Shown here: positions 33,623-42,725 of the stretch, one piece after another
How positions within the stretch are numbered: position 1 is the stretch's first letter
Layout of the letters: each line of letters opens with the position of its first letter
NCBI RefSeq assembly: GCF_000718135.1
Contig: NZ_JOEM01000007.1
Coordinates: 372,001 to 436,000, forward strand
Length of the DNA: 64,000 nt
DNA from: Streptomyces cyaneofuscatus
GTDB taxonomy: Bacteria; Actinomycetota; Actinomycetes; Streptomycetales; Streptomycetaceae
Direction of reading: 5' to 3'
Made by a program: the position numbers and the translations under genes
The notes under the pieces: generated by a model
Seen by the model: the letters and a program-made list of their open reading frames with translations, nothing else
Told to the model about the DNA's origin: nothing
Database searches by the model: none

Positions 33623-34674
33623 GTGAACCCTCCCCCCGTGAAGAACCGGCCAGCGGATCCCCCCGCACCGCTCAAAAGGGCATTGACCACCCCGTTGCTC
33701 TACTTCTTCATTCTGGGAGACGTCCTCGGAGCGGGCGTGTACGTCCTGGTGGGCCAGATCGCCGCCGAGTCCGGCGGCGCGGTGTGGGCACCCCTGCTCG
33801 CGGCCCTCTGCCTCGCTCTGCTGACGGCCGCCTCCTACGCGGAGCTGGTCACCAAATATCCGCGCGCGGGTGGCGCCTCGCACTACGCGACCCTGGCCTG
33901 CGGACCGTTCTTCGGATTCCTCGCCGGATTCTGCATGCTGGCGGCCGGCGTCGTGTCGGTGGCCGCCCTCGCCCGGGGGTTCGGCGGCGACTACCTGTCC
34001 GAGTTCGTCTCGCTCCCCGTGGTGCTGGTGACGGTCGTCTTCCTCACCGCGCTGGCGCTGCTCAATGCGCGAGGGATCAGCGAGTCGACCCGGGCCAACG
34101 TCGTCGCCACGGTCATCGAGGTCGGCGGACTGCTCGTGGTGATCGCTCTGGGCGCCTGGATCGTGCTGCGCGGCGACGGGGACACGGGAAGGCTCACGGA
34201 GCTGGGCACCCCGGCCAAGGGCCCGGTGGCGGCCTTGCTCGGTGGCGCGGTGCTCGCCTACTACTCGTTCGTCGGGTTCGAGACGTCCGTCAACGTGGCC
34301 GAGGAGACCCGTGACCCCCGTCGCTCGTACCCCCGGGCGCTCTTCGGCGCGCTGCTCACCGCGGGGGCGGTGTATGCCCTGGTCGGAGTTGCCGCGACGG
34401 TGGCGGTGCCGACGGCGACCCTGACGGAGTCGAGCGGACCGCTCCTCGAAGTCGTCCGGGCGGCGGGAGGAGTCCCCACCGAGCTGTTCGGCGCCATCGC
34501 CCTGGTGGCCGTCGCGAACGGCGCGCTGCTGACGGGCATCATGTCCTCGCGCCTGGCCTACGGCATGGCGCCACCCAGATCGACCGTGATGTCTGGCTGA
34601 GAGGGCTCCTCGTGCTGGCCGTCGGCGCGGGACTGGGTGCCGTCGCCGCCGTACGGTCACGGCGCACGCCTTGA
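33623..34674 (+). pseudogene. APC-family amino-acid permease with internal deletion
   Basis: The ORF encodes ten-TM-type permease sequence (G-D-V-L-G-A-G-V-Y-V-L-V-G; Y-A-E-L-V-T-K-Y-P-R-A-G-G; Y-Y-S-F-V-G-F-E-T) up to M-S-S-R-L-A-Y-G-M-A, then shifts out of frame and stops at 34600. The authentic C terminus is still present in another frame from 34570 (A-T-Q-I-D-R-D-V-W-L-R-G-L-L-V-L-A-V-G-A...R-R-T-P, stop 34674). About 100 codons are missing between. A 325-residue truncated product is possible but is unlikely to transport. Confidence 0.75.
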
Positions 34675-34883
34675 CCGGACCCCGTCGTCCCGGCCGAGCC
34701 CCGTCGTTCCCGTCGGGTTGTTCCGCCGGAACGCTGGCCGTGGGGGGCTCGTCGGTGTCGAGGGCCTACTCGGTGACGATGCGGCTGGACAGGGCGCGTT
34801 GCAGTTGGGTCTTCTCCGACTGCTGAGGAGGCGCCCACCGAACCGGAGGACCACAGCTGTTCGGTGATCCGGCTTCACACGGG

Positions 34884-34907
34884 CCGCCGCCCCGGCCGGG
34901 GCGGCGG
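34884..34907. terminator. Hairpin between the permease relic and the desaturase
   Basis: CCGCCGCCCCGG-CCGGGGCGGCGG is a perfect 24-base palindrome just past the desaturase stop on the minus strand; it fits a bidirectional terminator. The rest of 34675-34883 holds no gene, only a possible ANTAR-like shred. Confidence 0.55.
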
Positions 34908-34915
34908 AGCAGCGC

Positions 34916-35959
34916 TCAGGAGGTGGCGGGTGCGGTGCGGCGCAGCGGGGCGCCTGCCTCGTGGAGGCTGCGGAGCGCCTGCCGGTAGGAGGTGATCAGG
35001 CCCGTCTCCAGATAGGCCACGCCCAGCCCTTCGCAGTAGTGCCGGACGATGACCTGGGCCCTGCGCAGGTTGGGGCTGGGCATGCTCGGGAAGAGGTGGT
35101 GTTCGATCTGGTAGTTCAGTCTGCCCAGGGCGATGTCGGTGAACCAGTTGCCGCGGACGTTGCGTGAGGTGAGGACCTGGCGGCGCAGGAAGTCCGCGCG
35201 GTCCTTGCCGCTCCGGATCGGCATGCCCTTGTGGTTGGGGGCGAAGACCGAGCCGAGGTACACGCCGAAGAGACACTGGTGGACGGCGAGGAAGGCCATC
35301 GCCATGCCGGGCGGCAGCACCAGGAACAGCGCGCTCAGGTAGACCGCGAAGTGACCGACGAGGAGCGCACCCTCCAGCAGCCGTTGCTTGAGCGAGCGGT
35401 CGGCCAGCGCCCGGACACTCGACACATGCAGGTTGAAGGCCTCCAGCGTGAGCAGGGGGAAGAACACGTACGCCTGCGAGCGGCCGATCAGCCGGGGCAG
35501 CCCCTTGGCCGAGCGGGCCTGGTCCTGGGACCAGACCATCACGTCGGGCGCGATGTCGGGGTCGAGTTCCTCGTGGTTGGGGTTGGCGTGGTGACGGGTG
35601 TGCTTCTCCTGCCACCAGCCGTATCCCATGCCGATACAGGCGTTCGCGGTGATCCGCCCCGCCCGCTCGCTGGCCTTGCGCAGCCGGAACACCTGACGGT
35701 GGGCGATGTCATGGGCCAGCAGCGCCACTTGGCCGAAGACCACGGCCAGGAAGGCGGCGACGGCCAGGGTCCACCAGCTGGAGCCGACGAGGACGAAGGC
35801 GGTCCAGCCGCCCGCGGTGAGTACGGTCACGGCGGCGATGCGGGCCGCATAGTCGCCGGGGCGCCGGGCCATCAGCCCCTGCTCGGCGATCTTCTTCGAC
35901 AGCCGGGCGAAATCACTTCCGGCTGTCCGCTCGGGGCGGACGACGACTTCTGCGGTCAT
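34916..35959 (-). CDS. Membrane fatty-acid desaturase (acyl-lipid/linoleoyl-CoA type)
   Basis: This 347-residue diiron desaturase starts at M-T-A-E-V-V-V. The three His boxes are H-D-I-A-H, H-T-R-H-H (with A-N-P-N-H-E-E-L-D) and Q-I-E-H-H-L-F-P, separated by two pairs of hydrophobic segments. The Q in box 3 is seen in front-end and linoleoyl-CoA-type enzymes, although no fused cytochrome b5 is present, so electrons come from separate carriers. Upstream AGGAGAGG. No partner gene adjacent. Confidence 0.87.
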   Translation of the reverse strand: MTAEVVVRPERTAGSDFARLSKKIAEQGLMARRPGDYAARIAAVTVLTAGGWTAFVLVGSSWWTLAVAAFLAVVFGQVALLAHDIAHRQVFRLRKASERAGRITANACIGMGYGWWQEKHTRHHANPNHEELDPDIAPDVMVWSQDQARSAKGLPRLIGRSQAYVFFPLLTLEAFNLHVSSVRALADRSLKQRLLEGALLVGHFAVYLSALFLVLPPGMAMAFLAVHQCLFGVYLGSVFAPNHKGMPIRSGKDRADFLRRQVLTSRNVRGNWFTDIALGRLNYQIEHHLFPSMPSPNLRRAQVIVRHYCEGLGVAYLETGLITSYRQALRSLHEAGAPLRRTAPATS

Positions 35960-36518
35960 GGGCTTGAACCTCTCCTGGCCATCACCCGGGCATGCCGCTG
36001 ATGGGCGGTCACCGCGGTTCGGGGGAACAGCCAAGAATGTGACCGGTGTCGATGGAACGGTGGATCGTGGAGCGTGGCCGTCCGGCCGCGCTCCACGGGT
36101 TGGTGAGCTGCTTGGTGGTGGTTCGCTGGAAGGAGTTCACCGGCACCTGCCGGGCCTTATCCCGCGAGCAGCCCCCGGTTGCCGTCACCGTGCCGGGCGC
36201 CACGTCGACCCGCTCGTGGTCTTCCTCGGGTTCGATGAACGGTTGCACCGGTGTGGCCCCCAAAGAAACGATCGGGCGGCTCGCACCGGGGGCAGGGGTG
36301 CTGTCGCGTCTGCGTGCGCATTCGAGAGTTCGTACGCGCTGACGTCTGTTCCACCGGCCATGGACTGCAGCGTGCATGCCGTCGACGGGCCGGATACTTC
36401 CTTCACCGTCTCACACGACTGCAACCCCGACCAGGGCACGGCGGTCGGGGTGCAGGATTGTCGAACGCCGGGTGCCCTTGGTCGGAGCCGCCTGGGTCGG
36501 ACCAGGATCCCGGTCGGA
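35960..36518. other. Intergenic stretch, no gene recognised
   Basis: About 560 bases with weak codon bias on both strands. Short ORFs exist but show no family features. It probably holds the desaturase promoter and degenerate sequence. Confidence 0.4.
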
Positions 36519-37283
36519 CTAGTGGGCGCGTCCGCCCTCGTCGTTCTGCTCGTACTGCGTACGGTCGGAGTCCTCGCGTATGCGGTCGCCGCTGTCCGGC
36601 TCCCTGGCCGGGATCGGGCGACCTCGCGGCGCCGGCCCCTGCTGTTCGGGCCGCCGGACGAAGCGCTGAGGCGGGTCGCCTCCCGGCGGGGCCTGCCGGC
36701 CGTGAGCGGGGATGTCCGCGTCCCGTGTCTCCTGTTCCCGGGCGGCCATGCCGTACGGGCTTCCGGCCCCGACGCGCGAGCTGCCCTCGCCCTCGTGCTC
36801 CAGCGCGTCCCGCTCGTGGTGCTCCTGCTCGTGGCGCGCCTTGCGTTCGGCCCTGCGCTCGCGGCCACCCATCACGGCCGCTCCGATCAGCATGAGGAGC
36901 CCGCCGGCCAGGGCGAGCCCCACTCCGCTGCCGAGCCCGTCACTGTCCCCCGTGACCGTCAGGCTGCCCTCGGCCTGCCCCTGCCGAACCATCCAGAGGA
37001 TGGCAAAGCCGAGGGTGATGATTCCGGCGGCGAGGACCAGCAGTCGCGACCGGAACACCACTCCGAGGACGGCGAGGACAGCGCCGACCAGGAGGGGCAG
37101 GAACATGGATGCGAACAGACCCGCGCCCGAGTCCGTCACGCCGGCTCCGGTGAAGAGTTCCCAGACCCGGAAGTCGCGTCCGAGTCGGCCGTTGTACCAA
37201 CTTCGGAAGGGCGCCCAGAGGGCCGCGGCAGCGCCGACGACCGCCAGGATGAGCCCCATGGTGTTGCGGATACCCCGTCCCAT
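36519..37283 (-). CDS. Four-TM membrane protein with charged C-terminal tail
   Basis: This 254-residue protein starts at ATG 37283 behind GGGAGG. There are four hydrophobic segments: M-G-L-I-L-A-V-V-G-A-A-A-A-L, L-L-V-G-A-V-L-A-V-L-G-V-V, L-V-L-A-A-G-I-I-T-L-G-F-A, and L-A-L-A-G-G-L-L-M-L-I-G-A-A-V. Residues ~140-254 are highly polar, rich in Arg/Glu/Pro, and probably disordered in the cytoplasm. The layout is common in Streptomyces proteins of unknown role. Confidence 0.65.
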   Translation of the reverse strand: MGRGIRNTMGLILAVVGAAAALWAPFRSWYNGRLGRDFRVWELFTGAGVTDSGAGLFASMFLPLLVGAVLAVLGVVFRSRLLVLAAGIITLGFAILWMVRQGQAEGSLTVTGDSDGLGSGVGLALAGGLLMLIGAAVMGGRERRAERKARHEQEHHERDALEHEGEGSSRVGAGSPYGMAAREQETRDADIPAHGRQAPPGGDPPQRFVRRPEQQGPAPRGRPIPAREPDSGDRIREDSDRTQYEQNDEGGRAH

Positions 37284-37483
37284 GCCGTGACCTCCCGGCA
37301 AGTCGGATCGATGCATGCGAAGCCTCACATGCCGTATCTCGCTCTCCATTTACGCTACGCCCGCCCCGTAAGCCCCGCCATACGGCTTCGCGCACCGCCC
37401 CCACCGACGTGGGGGTCGACGGCCTGCCGTGCGCCAGGCAGCGCTGAGGTCCGTCCGACGGGAAAAGAGATAGCCCCGCCCTG

Positions 37484-37507
37484 GGGCAGGGCAGGGCAGG
37501 GCAGGGC
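37484..37507. repeat. GGGCA pentamer tandem repeat
   Basis: Four full copies and one partial copy of GGGCA, 32 bases downstream of the GntR-type gene's stop. Confidence 0.7.
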
Positions 37508-37538
37508 TCACGGTGCGGCGACGGGGGAAGTCGCCTGA

Positions 37539-38381
37539 TCAGCGCTGAGCGGCGTGCTCCTCCGGCTGGAGACTGGTGTTGTGCTCGTGGATCAGGCGGA
37601 GCGCCGCCTCCCGGTCGCGTCGTTCGAGGGCGTCGACCAGATCGCTGTGGAGCTCGTGCCGGTGGGCGATGTAGTGGTCCAGGGGTTCCTCGCCGGCCGG
37701 GAGCACGGTCAGCGTGTGGGCCTCGATCAGGTCCAGCAGGTTGGTGTAGAGGGAGCTGAGCAGCGCGTTGGGGCTGATCGCCGCGATGGCGGCGTGCAGC
37801 CGCCAGTTCGCGTGGACGAACGCCACGGGGTCGGCGGCGTCCACGGCCCTCTCCATGGCCGCGATGTGTTCCTTGAGGCCGGAGATGTCGGCGGGCGAGG
37901 CGTGCCACAGGGCGTCCTCGATCAGGAGCGGGTCGAGGACGTCGCGGATCCGTACGGCGTTGGCGACGTCGCTCTGCTGCGCGTCCAGGGCGAGGACGGA
38001 GTTGCCGAGCCGGACCATCGGTGACTGCTCGGCGCTGAACAGGCCGCCGCCGGGTCCCGGCTTGACGGTGACCAGTCCACGGGCCTGCAGGAGGCGCAGC
38101 GCCTCGTTGAAGGTGCCCACCGACACCCCGCACTGGCTCCGCAGCTCCTCCTTGGTCCCCAGACGCGACCCCGGCTCCACCGCACCGACCAGCTTCGCCA
38201 CGTGCTCGGCCGCTCCCTCGGCCCGGCCTGCCGATGGAGCCCGGGAGGCACCACCGGGCTTGCGGGCGGCCCGCGAGGGGGCGGCCGCGGCGGAGGTCCG
38301 CAGGTAGGAGTGCAGGTCGGAAGCGGTCCGGGCGACGTCCTGCCGGTCATCTTCCGGTGCGCTGTCCGGTGTGGTCGTCAC
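37539..38381 (-). CDS. GntR-family regulator, FCD (FadR) subfamily
   Basis: This 280-residue protein has a GntR winged helix ([25 protein letters not shown]) and a C-terminal all-helical FCD domain with metal-binding-type residues in D-P...[10 protein letters not shown] and [10 protein letters not shown] 60-residue Ala/Arg-rich lead precedes the HTH. FCD regulators sense small carboxylates. It is divergent from the CoA-transferase remnant, so it probably controlled that acid-degradation operon. Confidence 0.85.
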   Translation of the reverse strand: MTTTPDSAPEDDRQDVARTASDLHSYLRTSAAAAPSRAARKPGGASRAPSAGRAEGAAEHVAKLVGAVEPGSRLGTKEELRSQCGVSVGTFNEALRLLQARGLVTVKPGPGGGLFSAEQSPMVRLGNSVLALDAQQSDVANAVRIRDVLDPLLIEDALWHASPADISGLKEHIAAMERAVDAADPVAFVHANWRLHAAIAAISPNALLSSLYTNLLDLIEAHTLTVLPAGEEPLDHYIAHRHELHSDLVDALERRDREAALRLIHEHNTSLQPEEHAAQR

Positions 38382-38519
38382 GTCTTCTCCCAGTGGTTCG
38401 TCATATTCATCATGACGGTTATGGCGGAAACTCTTGGCGTCACGGGATACGCCGACGCAACATCAAGGTAATCATCATGCTGAATACCAGGCGGGTGAAG
38501 CAAGGACTCGTTGTCGCCG

Positions 38520-38597
38520 TTCGTGCAGCGCGTCGTCGAGCTCACCGCCCGGCAGGCCGCCGACAAGCAGATCGAGAAGAGGACGGTGCGCGCCTGA
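38520..38597 (+). pseudogene. CoA-transferase subunit A, last 25 codons only
   Basis: The frame reads [20 protein letters not shown] and then R-T-V-R-A stop, the characteristic end of 3-oxoacid CoA-transferase alpha subunits. The stop overlaps the ATG of the B subunit (TGATG), the normal junction. No other part of subunit A is present between it and the GntR gene, so the gene has been removed by deletion. Confidence 0.75.
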
Positions 38598-39244
38598 TGG
38601 CCTGGACCCGCAACCAGATGGCCGCCCGCGCGGCGGCCGAACTCAACGACGGCGAGTACGTCAACCTCGGCATCGGACTGCCCACGCTCGTGCCCGGGTT
38701 CGTGGCCGAGGGCGTGCACATGGTCCTGCAGTCGGAGAACGGGATCCTGGGCACCGGGCCCTACCCGTCCGAGGACCGGGTGGATCCGGATCTGATCAAC
38801 GCCGGCAAGGAGACGGTGACGGTTCTCCCGGGAGCCGCGTACTTCGACTCGGCGCTGTCGTTCGGCATGATCCGCGGCGGCCACATCGACACCGCGATCC
38901 TCGGCGCGATGCAGGTCTCCGCGAGCGGGGACCTGGCGAACTGGATGATCCCCGGCAGCATGGTCAAGGGGATGGGCGGCGCCATGGACCTCGTGCACGG
39001 CGCCCGCCGGGTCATCGTCCTGACCGACCACACGGCCAAGGACGGCACCCCCAAAATCGTCACGGAGTGCACGCTGCCGCTGACCGGCACGGGGTGCGTC
39101 CACCGGATCCTCACCGACCTCGGCGTCCTCGACATCACCGACACCGGGCTGGTCCTGGTGGAGACCGCGCCCGGCGTCACCACCGAGCAGGTACGCGCCG
39201 CCACCGATGCTCCCGTACGCGTCGGCGCTCCCGTCCTCGGCTGA
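38597..39244 (+). CDS. 3-oxoacid CoA-transferase subunit B (orphan)
   Basis: This 215-residue beta subunit is intact, with the catalytic Glu in Q-S-E-N-G-I-L-G and the N-L-G-I-G-L-P-T and G-G-A-M-D-L-V motifs. It would transfer CoA between succinyl-CoA (or another donor) and a 3-oxoacid such as acetoacetate or 3-oxoadipate. Activity needs subunit A, which is deleted here; a distant A subunit would have to substitute. Its promoter is probably also lost. Confidence 0.88.
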   Translation: MAWTRNQMAARAAAELNDGEYVNLGIGLPTLVPGFVAEGVHMVLQSENGILGTGPYPSEDRVDPDLINAGKETVTVLPGAAYFDSALSFGMIRGGHIDTAILGAMQVSASGDLANWMIPGSMVKGMGGAMDLVHGARRVIVLTDHTAKDGTPKIVTECTLPLTGTGCVHRILTDLGVLDITDTGLVLVETAPGVTTEQVRAATDAPVRVGAPVLG

Positions 39245-39689
39245 TCGGAGCCGGACGTCAGGAGCACGTCGCATGATCATCCCGCCGACCTGGAAACCGC
39301 GCAGCACCTTGTCCGGACCGAGCCGGCGGCGGGCGAACTCCCGGCCCCGAGCAGGGATTCCTCGGGGATCTGCGGCTCGGCGGCGGGATCGGGTGCCGAC
39401 CGAAAAGATCCACTCCGAGGGGGAGTCACGCCGGTGAGCCGTCATGGCGCCCCTTCTTGACGTCGTGGGAGCGCGTGCACCCTGTCCACCGCCGCGCCGA
39501 CCGGGTGCGGGGCGGACGGGGTAGGGCGTGTCCCAGCCATGGCCGCAGAGCGTGACAGCCGAGCGAGAACTCCGTTCATTGTCGTCGATCGGCCGCACCG
39601 GGAGCCGAACATTGCCCCCGATCTCGCAAAACGCCATAAAACCGCATAATGAGGGTGTCCAAGGTCTCGAACGGTTGGCGAGGGGCAGC
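39245..39689. other. Intergenic stretch before the SpoIIE-type gene
   Basis: No gene recognised. A possible vegetative promoter is TTGCCC-N17-CATAAA at 39612-39640, which would put the start of transcription ~45 bases before the GTG at 39690. Confidence 0.35.
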
Positions 39690-41987
39690 GTGGACAGCTC
39701 CGCAGGATCCGCAGGAGACGACAACGGCACACACGAGTTCAACGGCACGCTGATGGACGTCGTAGCCGCTCTGATCGATGACCGGGGGACGGTCAGGCGG
39801 TGGTCCGACGCCGCCGTGCGACTGCTGGGGCGGTCCGCCGGTGAGGTGCGCGGCCGGTCCGCGGTCCAGCTGTTCACCGACACCGGGAGCCCGGACGGCG
39901 CCCTTCCCGACGGTGGGGAGAGGGCGCTGCTGCGGGACGTGCGGGGCCATGGTGTCGCCGTCCGGTGCCGGCTGCTGCCTCTGCGGGAAACCACCCACCG
40001 GCTGCTGATCGCCGTCCCCGACGACCGCGCCGAGGAATCGGAAGGGCAGGCGGCCCTGGTGAGCGCCCTGCTCGCGCCGAAACGGACCGGGAACGCGGCG
40101 CGGGACACCGGCCTGTCCGTGCTGCACAGCGACTTCACCGTGGCCGACCTGCTGCGGCTGCCGCCGAAGGGCCACGCCCGTCCCGCGCCCGACCCGTCCG
40201 GCCCGGCGCCCGACCAGCCCTTCTCCGTGACCGCGGTACGCACCTCGGACGGCGGCGGGCGGCCCTCGCGGGTCGCGGTGCTGCTGACGGACGCGACCGC
40301 GCAGCGGCACGCCGCCCGGCGACTGCGGGTGCGGCACCGGGCCGCCGTCGGCATCGGACTCTCGCTGGACGTGCGCCGCACCGCGCAGGACGTGGCCGAC
40401 GTGCTGGTGCCCGAGTTCGGGGATCTGGCGGCGATCGATCTCGCCGAGTCCGTCCTCGCGGGGGACGAGCCGTCCAAGGCGCTCGGCGCCGGCGACCCCC
40501 ATCTGCTCCGGGTGGCCGTACGGGGTGCCGACGGCTGGCCGGCCGGTCTTCTGCGGCCCGGGGAGGCCTTCCCCGAACTGCCGGACCGGCCCGACATCCG
40601 CAACCTCCAGGAAGGGCGGACGGTCATCACCGACCGGGCCCACCTGGAGCGGGCGATCGGCGACAGCCCGACGGGGAGGAAGCTGCTCCCGGAGAACGGC
40701 CGCTCCCTCGCGGTCGCCCCGCTGTACGCCCGCGGGCTGGTCCTGGGGATCATCGGGGTGTGGCGTACGGACCACCACGAGCCGTTCGACGAACTCGACG
40801 CGGATCTGATGACGGAGATCGCCGCGCACGCCGCGCTCAGCATCGACAACGCGCGCCGGTACCACCGGGAGAACCACGCCGCCGTCACCCTTCAGCAGCG
40901 CCTGCTGCCCGCCGCCACCACCAGCACCCCGGCGCTCGACGCCGTGGGCCGGTACCTGCCCGCTGCGGGAGGCGCGGAGATCGGCGGTGACTGGTTCGAC
41001 GTACTGCCCCTGCCCTCCCTCCGGGTCGGCGTGGCCGTGGGCGACGTGCGGGGGCACGGACTGCACGCCGCGGCCACCATGGGGCGGCTGCGCACCGCCG
41101 TACAGACGCTGGGCGACCTGGAGCTGCCCCCGGACGAGCTGCTCACCCGGCTCGACGAACTGGTGACCCGGCTCGCCGCCGAGGCCGGCCCGGCGGAACA
41201 CGACACGGTGGGGGCCACCTGCCTGGTCGCGCTGTACGACCCGGTGACGCAGCGCTGCACCTTCGCCAGCGCCGGCCACCCCCCGCCCATCGTGGTCACA
41301 CCGGACGGCACCGCGCACCCCGTCCCCGTCCGGCCCGGACCGCCCCTGGGCGTCGGCGGCCTGCCGTTCGAGACGACCTCGGTGCAGCTCGTCCCCGGCA
41401 GCTGGCTCGCCCTCTACACGGACGGGCTGCTCAGCGGGGACGTCGGCGACGTGGACGCCGAGGTGGACCGGCTCGCGCTGCGCATCGCCGGACTCCACCG
41501 GTCGGGAAGCCCGCTGAAGGAGGCCGGTGAGGCCCTGACCTCCGAGCGGGCGCGACAGCCCGCGGCCGACGACACCGCCCTGCTGCTCGCCCGGATCCGG
41601 CCGCTGCGCCCCGACGCCGTCGCCGGGTGGGAGTTCCCGGCCGACCCCGCCTCGGTCGCCGACGCCCGCGCGGCGGCCTCCGCGAAGCTCGCCGAATGGG
41701 GTCTTGAACTCCTCGACTTCACCGTCGAGCTGATCGTCAGCGAGCTCGTGACCAACGCGGTCCGCTACGCGGGCGGCCCGGTCGGTCTGCGCCTCATCCA
41801 CGACACCGTCCTGTACTGCGAGGTCAGCGACCCCAGCAACACCCAGCCGAGGCTGCGCCGCGCCGCTCTCGGTGACGAGGGGGGCCGAGGCCTCTTCCTG
41901 GTGGCGCAGTTGAGCAGCCGCTGGGGCAGCAGGTACGGCCAGTCGGGCAAGACGATCTGGGCCGAGCTGGAGACGACGCCGGCGTAG
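39690..41987 (+). CDS. PAS-GAF-SpoIIE-HATPase phosphatase/anti-sigma kinase
   Basis: This 765-residue multidomain regulator starts at GTG 39690 (AGGGG six bases upstream). The N terminus holds a PAS domain (A-L-I-D-D-R-G-T-V-R-R-W-S-D-A-A). A second PAS-like region follows, then GAF (~220-395), a PP2C-type SpoIIE phosphatase (G-G-A-E-I-G-G-D-W-F-D-V at ~427; V-G-D-V-R-G-H-G; Y-T-D-G-L; D-D-T-A-L-L) and a C-terminal HATPase_c anti-sigma kinase (E-L-V-T-N-A-V-R-Y-A at ~685; G-G-R-G-L-F-L-V). Such proteins dephosphorylate anti-anti-sigma factors and control stress or developmental sigma factors. The signal sensed by PAS/GAF is unknown. No partner lies adjacent. Confidence 0.9.
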   Translation: MDSSAGSAGDDNGTHEFNGTLMDVVAALIDDRGTVRRWSDAAVRLLGRSAGEVRGRSAVQLFTDTGSPDGALPDGGERALLRDVRGHGVAVRCRLLPLRETTHRLLIAVPDDRAEESEGQAALVSALLAPKRTGNAARDTGLSVLHSDFTVADLLRLPPKGHARPAPDPSGPAPDQPFSVTAVRTSDGGGRPSRVAVLLTDATAQRHAARRLRVRHRAAVGIGLSLDVRRTAQDVADVLVPEFGDLAAIDLAESVLAGDEPSKALGAGDPHLLRVAVRGADGWPAGLLRPGEAFPELPDRPDIRNLQEGRTVITDRAHLERAIGDSPTGRKLLPENGRSLAVAPLYARGLVLGIIGVWRTDHHEPFDELDADLMTEIAAHAALSIDNARRYHRENHAAVTLQQRLLPAATTSTPALDAVGRYLPAAGGAEIGGDWFDVLPLPSLRVGVAVGDVRGHGLHAAATMGRLRTAVQTLGDLELPPDELLTRLDELVTRLAAEAGPAEHDTVGATCLVALYDPVTQRCTFASAGHPPPIVVTPDGTAHPVPVRPGPPLGVGGLPFETTSVQLVPGSWLALYTDGLLSGDVGDVDAEVDRLALRIAGLHRSGSPLKEAGEALTSERARQPAADDTALLLARIRPLRPDAVAGWEFPADPASVADARAAASAKLAEWGLELLDFTVELIVSELVTNAVRYAGGPVGLRLIHDTVLYCEVSDPSNTQPRLRRAALGDEGGRGLFLVAQLSSRWGSRYGQSGKTIWAELETTPA

Positions 41988-42046
41988 CGGGTCCGCCCCG
42001 ACACGTCGTCCGCCGCTGATCGGCAGACGACAGCACGAGGTCGACC

Positions 42047-42640
42047 TCAGTAACGGTCGGCCCTGGCGTCGATGCCGCCCACGATCAGGCCGGTCAGCGC
42101 GGTGACCGCTTCGCCGCCGGTCGTCCGCTCCCCGTTCAGCTCGGCGGCGATCGCCTCCGCCGCACCCAGCAGGCCGACGCACCGCAGCCGGAGGGCTTGG
42201 GGCGCGAGGCCGGTGTACGGGAGAAGCGCGGCGGCCATCAGCTGCGCGTAGCTGTCGGTCAACTCGTGCTGGATCGCCTCCATTTCCGGGTTCCCCTTCA
42301 GCGCGGCGGAGACAGCGCCGAGCTCCGGCATGTCGGTGGCGCAGGCGAAGTAGGCGGTGCTGATGACGCGGGCGACCTCGTCGGCGCCGGGTGCGGCGTC
42401 CCGCAACGCCTCGGTGATCGCAGCCCGGTGGCGTTCGTCGAGTCGCCGGTGGAGCGCGAGCAGCAGGCCGGGGCGGGTGGCGAAGTGGTCGTAGGCGATC
42501 GGTCTGCTCACCCCGGCTTCCTCGGCAAGGGTGACCAGCGTCAGGGCGTCGGCGCCCCGGGTGCGCACGATCGCCACGGCGGTGTCGAGCAACTGCTCCC
42601 GCCTGGTCTGCTTGGACAGGCGGGTGGGTGTGGTGGCCAT
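42047..42640 (-). CDS. TetR-family regulator
   Basis: This 197-residue protein has the TetR HTH (R-E-Q-L-L-D-T-A-V-A-I-V; V-S-R-P-I-A-Y-D-H-F-A-T-R-P) and a C-terminal ligand domain. It is divergent from the saccharopine-dehydrogenase-like gene across 85 bp that contain two overlapping 15-bp palindromes, so it should repress both. Confidence 0.87.
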   Translation of the reverse strand: MATTPTRLSKQTRREQLLDTAVAIVRTRGADALTLVTLAEEAGVSRPIAYDHFATRPGLLLALHRRLDERHRAAITEALRDAAPGADEVARVISTAYFACATDMPELGAVSAALKGNPEMEAIQHELTDSYAQLMAAALLPYTGLAPQALRLRCVGLLGAAEAIAAELNGERTTGGEAVTALTGLIVGGIDARADRY

Positions 42641-42671
42641 GGTCCTCCCGTGCGTTCCCCCTCCAACCTAA

Positions 42672-42700
42672 GCTACAAAGCGTAGGCTACAAAATGTAGC
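42672..42700. promoter_or_regulatory. Two overlapping TetR operators
   Basis: GCTACAAAATGTAGC (42686-42700) is a perfect inverted repeat, GCTACA-AAA-TGTAGC. A degenerate copy, GCTACAAAGCGTAGG, abuts it at 42672-42686. Both lie between the divergent starts. Confidence 0.7.
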
Positions 42701-42725
42701 TTCATGGATGTGAGGGGAACGCACC

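Noticed and set aside
34760..34820. Possible ANTAR-domain shred on the minus strand (Q-R-A-L-S-S-R-I-V-T-E)
   Set aside because: Only about 15 residues; similarity could be chance.
39576..42182. 868-residue minus-strand ORF
   Set aside because: It is the GC-rich shadow of the SpoIIE-type gene; composition is Gly/Arg-rich with no domain, and the plus-strand product has four recognisable domains.
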